The translations under genes were made by a program, and so were the position numbers. Positions 6,742-12,510 of a stretch of 12,510 bases of DNA are shown piece by piece; within the stretch, counting starts at the first letter, position 1; each line of letters begins with the position of its first letter. The DNA comes from UBA1774 sp045628925 (GTDB lineage Bacteria; Bacillota; Clostridia; Oscillospirales; Oscillospiraceae). Where the stretch lies: positions 1 through 12,510 of the forward strand of contig JAZQQF010000133.1 of the NCBI GenBank assembly GCA_045628925.1, read 5' to 3'. The notes below the pieces were generated by a model that saw only the letters and a program-made list of their open reading frames with translations, was not told where the DNA came from and made no database searches.

Positions 6742-7324
6742 CGTTCCCCCAGATATCCGTGCCGAAGGCGTGCAGCATCTGCCCGAGCCTGCAGATGGGC
6801 AGACCCACGACCGTATAGAACTCCCCGTCGATCCGTTCCACGAACAGGGCCGCCATGTCCTGCGCCCCGTAGGCGCCCGCCTTATCCAGCGGGCTGCCGG
6901 TGTCGATATACGCCCGGATCTCCCGGTCGCTCAGGTCGCGGAACCACACGTCCGCCGCGGCATAGTCCGTCAGGAACCGGTCGCCCTGCATGAGGGCCAT
7001 GCCGGTATAGACCGTGTGCTTCCGGCCCGACAGGGTCCGCAGCATCCGGAAGGCGTCCTCCCGGTCCTTCGGCTTTTCCAATATCGTCCCGTCCAGACTG
7101 ACGATGGTATCCGCTGCCAGCACGAGACTTCCCTCCGGGGCGCGGGCAAAGGTGTCCTTCGCCTTTTCTCCGGCGATGAACTGCACAGCCTCGGCCTCCG
7201 GCAGGTCCTTCGGATATTCCGCCTCGCTCTTTGCGGGCAGGATGGTCAGCTCAAAGACGCCCAGCATTTCCAGCAGCTCCCGCCTTCTTGGGGAGGCGGA
7301 GGCCAGCGTTAGTTTCGTTTTCAT
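6734..7324 (-). CDS. maf: Maf-family nucleotide pyrophosphatase
   Basis: Hydrolyses non-canonical or modified nucleoside triphosphates (the dTTP/UTP pyrophosphatase type in many bacteria) and has been linked to septum control in Bacillus. Length 196 residues, normal for the family. Seen: SASPRRRELL (9-18), GEKAKDTF (52-59), the ADTIV motif with catalytic-site Asp72 (71-75), LSGRKHTVYTGMAL (98-111), and TGSPLDKAGAYGAQ (142-155), followed by FYTVVGLP (169-176). The usual GKP after ADTIV reads EKP. The start at 7324 is fixed by the LASASPRR motif at residues 7-14; an AAAGG site lies 8 nt upstream. This start lies within the end of the U32 gene, giving a 74-nt overlap. It is followed by mreC, as expected for a maf-mre cluster. 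Confidence 0.94.
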   Translation of the reverse strand: MKTKLTLASASPRRRELLEMLGVFELTILPAKSEAEYPKDLPEAEAVQFIAGEKAKDTFARAPEGSLVLAADTIVSLDGTILEKPKDREDAFRMLRTLSGRKHTVYTGMALMQGDRFLTDYAAADVWFRDLSDREIRAYIDTGSPLDKAGAYGAQDMAALFVERIDGEFYTVVGLPICRLGQMLHAFGTDIWGNDA

Positions 7325-9371
7325 AGTAATGACCTTTCGTTCTGAAATTCGGCAGATAGGCGTTCAGCCCCAGATACCGCTCCGTGACCGAAACGCACTC
7401 CGCCGCGTTTTCCGTTGTAAAGCCCAGATGCAGGCACCAGACGCCCAGCTCCTGCAGGTCTTTCAGCTTGTCGCCCACAAACAGCTTGTCCGGGCTGTAG
7501 AGGACGCTCCGCCCCAGCGTGTTCAATACCGGGTACTGCCGCCCCTTCCGGTCGCGCAGCGTGTCCGCCGACGCGCCCGGCGCGGTCATCGCCGCTTCGG
7601 AGGTCATCAGGGGCAGACGCCCGTAGGCATACAGCTCCGTGTCCATCCGCTTGGAGATGCTGCGGATCTGCGCCAGCGACAGCTCCGGGCTGAGGATCGC
7701 GGATTCCGCGCCCAGCTCCTTACAGGCCCGCAGGCCCCAGTCGTTCCATGCCTCCAGACCCAGCCCGCAGCGCACGCGGAAGCCCATCAGCTTCGCGGGC
7801 ATGACGGCGTTGAAGCTCTCCGCCATCACTTCCTCCACCTGCAGCGCCCGCAGATCCTTCAGCTTTGCATACAGTGCCGGGGCTTCGGCCGCGCTGCAGC
7901 GGCCGGGCAGCACGGCGCAGACCGCCGTGACCCCGTTTTCCCAGAAGGGCGTCACCGCCTGCGGCTGGCGCAGCAGCGCTTCGATGGGCACGTACAGCAC
8001 CTTGGGCCGCAGCGCCGCCAGCGCCTCGGAAAGCTGGGCCGTCTGCTGCACGGAGATCGTGATATCCGGCGGCGCGGTCTGCCCCGCATCCCGCACAAGG
8101 CTGGGCAGCGGCTCCGTGTTCACCTCCGGCGCTTCGGCGCGCAGATCGCTGAGGCGGTTCAGGGCCTCCCGGCGCATCTGCCCCAGATCCGCGGAGCTGA
8201 GGTGCAGCCCCGGTTCCACCGAGGCGGTCACGTCCGTGCAGAGGAAGGGCGTTCCCAGCGTGTTGAACAGGTTCGTGCGGAGGATTGCGGTATTCAGTTC
8301 CCGTTTTCCGCTTCCCGCTTTGGAGGGGATCGGCCCGGTGGCCCCGGCGGTGTGGCCTTCCCCGTCGCTCACCGCGATGCGGGAAAAGGTGCCCTGCCGC
8401 ACCTCGGCGCGGAAGGTGACCTCCACGCGCTGAAATTCACCGCCCGCCAGCTCCGCTCTCGCGGGCCCCTTCCCGATGTTTTTGCCCAGATTGGGCCATT
8501 TCCATTCCGTTTTGTTTCCCAGCAGGGCCTCCGACGGCGCGCCCCGATAGAGCGCGTCCGACGCCCCGTCCTTCAGAAAACTGCGGCTGAGGATCTCAAT
8601 ATCCCGTGCGGGCGGGTTCTTCCCGTCCCGCAGCGCTCTCGCAAAAATGTCCGAAGCCATGGAAGCGTAGTCCGCTTTCCCCTCCCCGCATTGGAGGTTC
8701 ACGGCCCGGACGCCCATTTCCCGCAGTTCCTTCAGCGCCTCCGGCAGCAGCACGCCCTTCAGCGCGGGCCGCATTTCCCCGTTCACGCCCTGACAGAGGA
8801 AATGCTCCCGGCATTCCTTCCCGCAGAGCAGACTCTGTCCGCTGCCCGCAAATGCGCTCATGCGGCAGACGCCCACCGCCGGACAGGGACTGTCCGCGCA
8901 GACGGTCACTTCGATCTCCATACCGGACTTCTTGCAGAGGTGCCGGATCTCCTCCCGCTCCAGCATGGCCGGGAGCAGGATGCGGTCTGCCCCCACCGCC
9001 TGCAGCAGCTTCGCGCCCATGGCGTCCGTCACCGGCAGGTTCTCCGCCGTTTCCAGCTTCATGCCGGGCAGCATCAGCCGCAGTGCGTGCAGGAATCCCG
9101 CATCGCCCACGGTGATGGCGTTCACGCCGCTCTTTGCCAGCGCGCCGGCAACGTCGCACGCCTCCGAAAACCGGTCGGGCGAAACGGGTGCATCCATGCG
9201 CACCGCCAGATAGACGCCGCGGACCCGGCAGTAGCGGGCAGCCTTTTTCAGCTCCTCCATGGACAGGCCCCGGGCGCTGAACCCTCTGAGCCCGATGCGC
9301 ACCCCGTCCGCCCCTGCGGTCACCGCCGCTTTCAGGGCCTCCGCCGTGCTGACGCAGGTAATTACTTCCAT
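7251..9371 (-). CDS. U32-family peptidase / RlhA-like protein with DUF3656-type middle domain
   Basis: A 706-residue U32-family protein. Members include collagenase-like peptidases and E. coli RlhA, which hydroxylates C2501 of 23S rRNA using an Fe-S centre. Seen: an N-terminal TIM-barrel-like part (EALKAAVTAGADGVRIGLRG, 11-30), a cysteine-rich site (Cys158, 163, 169, 183, 187, 193) where U32 proteins carry their signature, LSRSFLKDGASDALYRG (261-277) and LLGNKTEWKWPNLGKNIGKG (283-302) as in DUF3656 members, then a second barrel-like part to residue 690. The first cysteine pair of the signature is one residue closer together than usual. The ATG at 9371 follows GGAGGGAGG by 7 nt; an upstream ATG at 9428 lies before the -10 box and is ruled out. 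The last 24 codons overlap maf. Substrate unknown; an rRNA-modifying role is inference from the family. Confidence 0.88.
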   Translation of the reverse strand: MEVITCVSTAEALKAAVTAGADGVRIGLRGFSARGLSMEELKKAARYCRVRGVYLAVRMDAPVSPDRFSEACDVAGALAKSGVNAITVGDAGFLHALRLMLPGMKLETAENLPVTDAMGAKLLQAVGADRILLPAMLEREEIRHLCKKSGMEIEVTVCADSPCPAVGVCRMSAFAGSGQSLLCGKECREHFLCQGVNGEMRPALKGVLLPEALKELREMGVRAVNLQCGEGKADYASMASDIFARALRDGKNPPARDIEILSRSFLKDGASDALYRGAPSEALLGNKTEWKWPNLGKNIGKGPARAELAGGEFQRVEVTFRAEVRQGTFSRIAVSDGEGHTAGATGPIPSKAGSGKRELNTAILRTNLFNTLGTPFLCTDVTASVEPGLHLSSADLGQMRREALNRLSDLRAEAPEVNTEPLPSLVRDAGQTAPPDITISVQQTAQLSEALAALRPKVLYVPIEALLRQPQAVTPFWENGVTAVCAVLPGRCSAAEAPALYAKLKDLRALQVEEVMAESFNAVMPAKLMGFRVRCGLGLEAWNDWGLRACKELGAESAILSPELSLAQIRSISKRMDTELYAYGRLPLMTSEAAMTAPGASADTLRDRKGRQYPVLNTLGRSVLYSPDKLFVGDKLKDLQELGVWCLHLGFTTENAAECVSVTERYLGLNAYLPNFRTKGHYYENETNAGLRLPKKAGAAGNAGRL

Positions 9372-9378
9372 GCTGCTG

Positions 9379-9387
9379 CCTCCCTCC
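9379..9387 (-). promoter_or_regulatory. Ribosome binding site deciding the U32 start
   Basis: GGAGGGAGG on the minus strand, 7 nt upstream of the ATG at 9371. It selects this start over an ATG 57 nt further upstream, which lies before the promoter -10 box. Confidence 0.75.
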
Positions 9388-9410
9388 GGGTCATGCTTTT
9401 TGAATATCAT

Positions 9411-9438
9411 AGTATACCATACGGACACGGTTTTTCAA
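9411..9438 (-). promoter_or_regulatory. Extended -10 promoter for the U32-maf-mreCD-mrdA unit
   Basis: Minus strand: TTGAAA (9433-9438), 16-nt spacer, TATACT (9411-9416), preceded by TGG so that it forms an extended -10 (TGnTATACT). Transcription would begin near 9404, with a leader of about 33 nt ending in the GGAGGGAGG site. It is divergent from the dnaD promoter. Confidence 0.7.
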
Positions 9439-9497
9439 AGGGGCAAATCCGCATTTTCCGCTTCGGGCGCAAAATTTCTCTCCGTCCAATTTCCGTC

Positions 9498-9526
9498 TTG
9501 CAGGGCGGCGGGAACGGCTGTATAAT
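9498..9526 (+). promoter_or_regulatory. Sigma-A-type promoter for dnaD-dnaI
   Basis: Plus strand: TTGCAG (9498-9503), 17-nt spacer, perfect TATAAT (9521-9526). Transcription would begin near 9533, about 37 nt before the dnaD ATG. The -35 box is weak (three of six matches to TTGACA) but the -10 box and spacing are ideal. Confidence 0.7.
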
Positions 9527-9569
9527 GTCTTGTCGAATCGGCCCGAGATCGGGGGAAAGGAGGCGCAGC

Positions 9570-10517
9570 ATGGCCGAACGGTATATTCTGAATCAGGGGG
9601 AAACGCTTTCCATCCCTGCCGAAGCGGCGGACCGGCTGCTCGGCCTCCGCAGCGGCGACGCGGCACTGCTCTATCTGTATCTCCTCCGGCACGGGGAATG
9701 CGATGAGAAGGCCGCCGCCGTGCTGGGCCTCTCCGCTTCTTATGCGGACTGTATGGCCCTGCTGCAGAAGGCCGGGCTGGTCAATGCCGTTCAAGGTGAT
9801 GAAGCGCCGCCGAAGCCGGAAAGGCCGGACGAACGCCCGGAATACGCTTCGGAGGAGATCGCCCGCCGCAGCGACAACGACCCCGCATTTCAGAAGCTGG
9901 TGCAGGAGACCGCCGCCCGGCTTGGCAAGATGCTCACCGGTGCGGATCTGAAGACCCTGTTCGCCATTTATGATTACGTGGGCCTTCCGGCGGACGTCAT
10001 CATCCTGCTGGTGAGCTGGTGTGTGCGGGAAACGAAGCGGCGATTCGGCTCCGGGCAGATCCCCACCCTGCGGCAGATCGAAAAGGAAGCCTACGTCTGG
10101 GGCAACCGGGAGCTGTTCACGCTGGAACGGGCGGAGCAGTATCTGAAGACCCGCAGCACCCGGCAGACGGAGAGCGCCGAGCTGGCAAAGCTGCTGGGCA
10201 TTTACGACCGGGGTCTCTCCCCCACCGAGGAAAAATACCTCACCGCGTGGCTGGATATGGGCTTCGGGCGGGAAGCCGTCATGAAGGCATATGACAGGAC
10301 CATCACGAAAAAGGGCGAGCTTGCGTGGCCCTATATGAACCGCATTCTGGAAAACTGGCATCAGAAAAATCTGCATACGGTCCCCGAGATCGAAGCGGGC
10401 GACCTGCCGCCCCGCGCCCGGCAGAAGCAGCAGCCGCCAAGTCCGGCGGCGGCGGATCTGCAGCGGATGCGGGACCTTATGGAACAGATGAACGGAGGCG
10501 GAAAGAATGGCACTTGA
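9570..10517 (+). CDS. DnaD-domain replication/primosome protein
   Basis: A 315-residue DnaD/DnaB-type protein; in Bacillus these proteins bind and remodel DNA during primosome assembly at oriC and at stalled forks. Seen: an N-terminal winged-helix-like region (about 12-75), an acidic/proline linker (77-95), a first DnaD domain (about 95-182, PAFQKLVQETAARLGKMLTG), and a second (about 205-268) with the family motif YMNRILENW (255-263), then a polar tail with PPRARQKQQPPSPAA. Two tandem DnaD domains are the form usual in Clostridia. The ATG at 9570 was chosen by AAAGGAGG (9556-9563) 6 nt upstream; the frame is open far upstream, but that part is antisense to the U32 and maf genes. It overlaps dnaI by 11 nt, and the two likely work together in loading the replicative helicase. 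Confidence 0.93.
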   Translation: MAERYILNQGETLSIPAEAADRLLGLRSGDAALLYLYLLRHGECDEKAAAVLGLSASYADCMALLQKAGLVNAVQGDEAPPKPERPDERPEYASEEIARRSDNDPAFQKLVQETAARLGKMLTGADLKTLFAIYDYVGLPADVIILLVSWCVRETKRRFGSGQIPTLRQIEKEAYVWGNRELFTLERAEQYLKTRSTRQTESAELAKLLGIYDRGLSPTEEKYLTAWLDMGFGREAVMKAYDRTITKKGELAWPYMNRILENWHQKNLHTVPEIEAGDLPPRARQKQQPPSPAAADLQRMRDLMEQMNGGGKNGT

Positions 10518-11508
10518 CGGGAAGATCCTCCGGCGCGCGCTGGACCGGTATGAGCAGATGGGCCGCCGCCGGGAAACGGAAACGGCGCTCCTGCGTGAGC
10601 AGATCTACAGAAAGGACCCCCGCATCGCCCGGCTGGACGGGCTGCTCCGCACCAGCGTGGCGGAGGCGGCCGCGGCCGCCGTGGGCGGCGGGTCGGATCC
10701 GGTGCGCGCCATCGAAGAGATCCAGGAACGGAACCTGTCCCTGCAGGAGGAGCGCCGCCGGCGCATTTCCGCGCTGGGCTATCCGGAAACGTGTATCGAC
10801 GATACGCCCGCCTGCCCTGTCTGCGGCGACCGGGGCTGGGTGGGGACGAAACCCTGCGCCTGCCTGATGAAGCTCTATTCAGAGGAGCAGCGGAAGGAGC
10901 TGAGCCGCCTGCTGGATCTGCAGGGCGAATGCTTCGATGCTTTCCGGCTGGATTATTACCCTGCCCGGCCCGACCCGGCCTCCGGCGTCAGCCCCCGGCA
11001 GAGCATGGAAATGGTCTACCTTGTCTGCCGCCGCTATGCCGAGACCTTTTCGCCCGAGAGCGGCAGCCTGTTTCTCACCGGCGATCCGGGGCTGGGCAAG
11101 ACCTTCCTCTCCGCCTGCATCGCCTCCGCCGTCGCGGAAAAGGGTTTCAGCGTCGTCTATGACACGACGGTGAACGTGCTGGCCGGGTTCGAGGAAGCGA
11201 AGTTCGGGCGGCACGGCGATCAGGAGGAGGCGGAGGCGGACGTGCGCCGCTATCTCCGCTGCGACCTGCTGATTTTGGACGATCTGGGAACGGAGCTGAA
11301 CACCTCCTTCAGCGTCAGCACCGTCTATGAGCTGCTGAACACCCGCCTGCGGGATGGGAAAAGCACCGTCGTTTCCTCCAACCTCGCCCCGGAGGAGCTG
11401 GAAAAGCGCTATTCCCCGCAGATCGCCTCCCGCCTGCGCGGCAATTTCGAGGTGCTGCGCTTCTACGGGCAGGATATCCGCCAGCTGAAAAAGCTGGGAA
11501 GATTCTGA
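10507..11508 (+). CDS. DnaI/DnaC-like helicase-loader ATPase
   Basis: A 333-residue AAA+ ATPase that loads the replicative helicase DnaB/DnaC onto DNA. Seen: an N-terminal helical, helicase-binding region, a zinc-binding cluster CPVCGDRGW...CAC (Cys103, 106, 117, 119) as in DnaI, Walker A TGDPGLGKT (191-199), Walker B LLILDDLG (254-261), sensor 1 VVSSNL (288-293), and a box VII arginine region SPQIASRLRG (303-312). An alanine run (AEAAAAAV, 52-59) is coded by a GC-rich palindromic stretch. The ATG at 10507 overlaps the end of dnaD by 11 nt and has GGAGG about 8-9 nt upstream, so translation is coupled. It is the last gene of the plus-strand unit and is followed by a strong hairpin. In Bacillus the gene is dnaI; many databases call the clostridial form 'ATP-binding protein' or DnaC. 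Confidence 0.93.
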   Translation: MALDGKILRRALDRYEQMGRRRETETALLREQIYRKDPRIARLDGLLRTSVAEAAAAAVGGGSDPVRAIEEIQERNLSLQEERRRRISALGYPETCIDDTPACPVCGDRGWVGTKPCACLMKLYSEEQRKELSRLLDLQGECFDAFRLDYYPARPDPASGVSPRQSMEMVYLVCRRYAETFSPESGSLFLTGDPGLGKTFLSACIASAVAEKGFSVVYDTTVNVLAGFEEAKFGRHGDQEEAEADVRRYLRCDLLILDDLGTELNTSFSVSTVYELLNTRLRDGKSTVVSSNLAPEELEKRYSPQIASRLRGNFEVLRFYGQDIRQLKKLGRF

Positions 11509-11522
11509 ATCATGAAAACGAA

Positions 11523-11550
11523 CCCATTCGGGAACACGGTTCCGAATGGG
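11523..11550. terminator. Hairpin between convergent genes (bidirectional terminator)
   Basis: CCCATTCGGGAAC pairs with GTTCCGAATGGG through a 3-nt loop (ACG): a 12-bp stem with one bulged G. It begins 15 nt after the dnaI stop and lies 16 nt beyond the end of the malic enzyme remnant on the other strand. The T-rich tails are modest on both sides (ATTTTG on the plus strand after 11 nt, TTCGTTTTC on the minus strand directly after the stem), so it looks more efficient for minus-strand transcripts. Confidence 0.75.
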
Positions 11551-11566
11551 GGCGGTCTGCATTTTG

Positions 11567-12445
11567 TCAGATACGGGCTGCCCCAGTCGCCTCGGCGGCC
11601 TTCCTTACCGCCTCCGCCACGGCGGGACACACCCGCTTGTCGAAGGCTTCGGGGATGATATAGTCCGCGCTGAGTTCGCTGTCCGGCACCAGCGCCGCCA
11701 GCGCCTCGGCTGCGGCGATCTTCATGGCTTCGTTAATTTCGCTGGCTCTCGCGTCCAGCGCGCCCCGGAAGATGCCGGGGAATGCCAGAACATTGTTGAT
11801 CTGGTTCGGATAGTCGCTGCGCCCGGAGGCCCCCACCGCAGCGCCCGCGGCCTTCGCGTCCTCGGGGAAAATTTCCGGCGTGGGGTTCGCACAGGCGAAG
11901 ATGATTGCGTTCTTCGCCATGGTCTTCACCATCTCCCCCGTTACCGCGCCGGGAGCGGACACGCCGATGAACACGTCCGCGCCGATGAGCGCGTCCGCCA
12001 GACTGCCGCTCTGCTTCCGGGGATTCGTGCATTTCGCCATTTCTTCCTTCGCCGGGTTCATGCCCTCGGCGCGGCCCTCGTATATCGCGCCCTTCCTGTC
12101 GCAGAGGGTGATATCCTGCGCGCCCGCGTTCAGAAGCAGCTTCGTAATGGCGATTGCCGCCGCGCCCGCACCGTTCACGACGATTTTCACGGTTTCCAGC
12201 GCTTTTCCTACCACTTTCAGCGCGTTTTTCAGCCCCGCCAGCATAATGACGGCGACGGTATTCCAGCGCCGGGTCAGTTCCTAGCTTTTCGAGATATCCT
12301 TCTGGATTTCCAGACAGGGCTGGGCAACGCCGGGGGTATAGGCAAGGCTCAGCGCCTCCCGGTTATCCACCGCTGCGCGGGGCGTGACCTCTAACTTGCC
12401 CTTCCATTCATAGTGCTTTTTCAGTGCTTCCGCTTTATAATCCAT
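11567..12445 (-). pseudogene. NAD-dependent malic enzyme, broken by an amber codon and an internal deletion
   Basis: An intact malic enzyme converts malate to pyruvate and CO2 and is about 390 residues in this group. Here the frame runs from ATG 12445 (AAGGAG 8 nt upstream) through MDYKAEALKKHYEWKGKLEV and SLAYTPGVAQPC with the catalytic Tyr36, then meets TAG at codon 55 (12281-12283), where relatives have a Tyr before the ELTRRWN segment. The frame goes on through TRRWNTVAVI and then jumps at about 12245 straight to MLAGLKNALKVVG. The roughly 100 residues normally between these (TDGTAVLG, the catalytic Lys, the NLEDI and HDDQHGTA metal sites) are absent. The NAD-binding half is intact: NGAGAAAIAITKLLL, CDRKGAIYEGR, GVSAPGAVTGEM, ANPTPEIF, GRSDYPNQINNVLAFPGIF. 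Total 291 sense codons. Even with readthrough of the amber codon the product could not be active. The last 225 codons stay open but have no ribosome site at their ATG. Confidence 0.88.
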
Positions 12446-12460
12446 GTTCGCTTCTCCTTA

Positions 12461-12510
12461 TCACACCATCTGTTCGGGATGGAATACTTCGTCGAATTTC
12501 TCTTCTGTCA
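12461..12510 (-). CDS. C-terminal end of a gene upstream of the malic enzyme, possibly a fumarase subunit
   Basis: Fifteen codons, TEEKFDEVFHPEQMV, followed by tandem stops TGA-TAA (12458-12463), run in from the window edge. The tail resembles the C-terminus of Fe-S class I fumarate hydratase beta subunits, and fumarase genes often precede malic enzyme in Clostridia, but the fragment is too short for a firm call. Its stop lies 15 nt before the malic enzyme ATG, and the ribosome site of the latter follows the stops directly, so the two were one operon. Confidence 0.4.
   Translation of the reverse strand, partial: TEEKFDEVFHPEQMV

Noticed and set aside
9372..9428. U32 start at the upstream ATG (9428)
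   Set aside because: That ATG lies upstream of the -10 box and so would not be in the transcript; the ATG at 9371 has an excellent ribosome site.
7014..9569. Upstream extension of the dnaD frame to 7014
   Set aside because: The extension is antisense to maf and the U32 gene and contains no known domain; the ribosome site and promoter just before 9570 fix the dnaD start.
10665..10680. Perfect 16-bp palindrome GGCGGCCGCGGCCGCC
   Set aside because: It lies inside dnaI and is explained by a run of alanine codons in GC-rich DNA; no other copy was noticed.
11567..12244. The 225-codon open frame as a separate functional gene
   Set aside because: It has no ribosome site at its ATG, begins inside a malic enzyme domain junction, and the same frame upstream encodes the rest of the N-terminal stump. 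It is better read as part of a pseudogene.
1..12510. CRISPR array, insertion sequence, tRNA, rRNA or phage genes
   Set aside because: No regularly spaced repeats, transposase motifs or structural RNA signatures were seen on either strand.

Overview
The window is GC-rich and almost completely coding. Its gene content (DnaD and DnaI primosome proteins, the maf-mreC-mreD-PBP2-minD shape and division block, hisS-aspS, a bacterial malic enzyme next to a probable fumarase) points to a Gram-positive bacterium of the class Clostridia. A high-GC member of the Oscillospiraceae type is the most likely source; that placement is inferred from gene order and protein character, not from a marker gene.

Layout. 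From about 9440 down to 1, the minus strand carries one long, tightly packed run: a U32-family peptidase or hydroxylase, maf, mreC, mreD, mrdA (PBP2), minD, a methylglyoxal-synthase-like gene, hisS and the first 237 codons of aspS (cut by the window edge). Neighbouring genes overlap or are separated by at most 22 nt, except for the 97-nt gap between mrdA and minD. That gap holds a clear sigma-A-type promoter, so the run has at least two transcription starts: one before the U32 gene (septal and cell-wall block) and one before minD (minD, MGS-like, hisS, aspS). On the plus strand, a promoter divergent from the U32 promoter drives dnaD and dnaI (helicase loading), which overlap by 11 nt. A strong 12-bp hairpin ends that unit. 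Facing it on the minus strand is a malic enzyme gene that is broken, preceded by the last 15 codons of what may be a fumarase subunit.

Most notable points. (1) The methylglyoxal-synthase-like protein keeps the fold signature but has lost several residues that make the enzyme work, including the catalytic Asp (GGDQQ has become GGIQQ) and parts of the phosphate-binding loop. (2) The malic enzyme has an in-frame amber codon at codon 55 and an in-frame deletion of about 100 codons that removes the metal-binding and catalytic part. (3) The shape cluster is reduced: mreB, minC, minE and rodA, which usually sit in or beside this block in Clostridia, are missing here, and the gene junctions leave no room for them. 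(4) HisRS is of the archaeal/eukaryote-like subtype.
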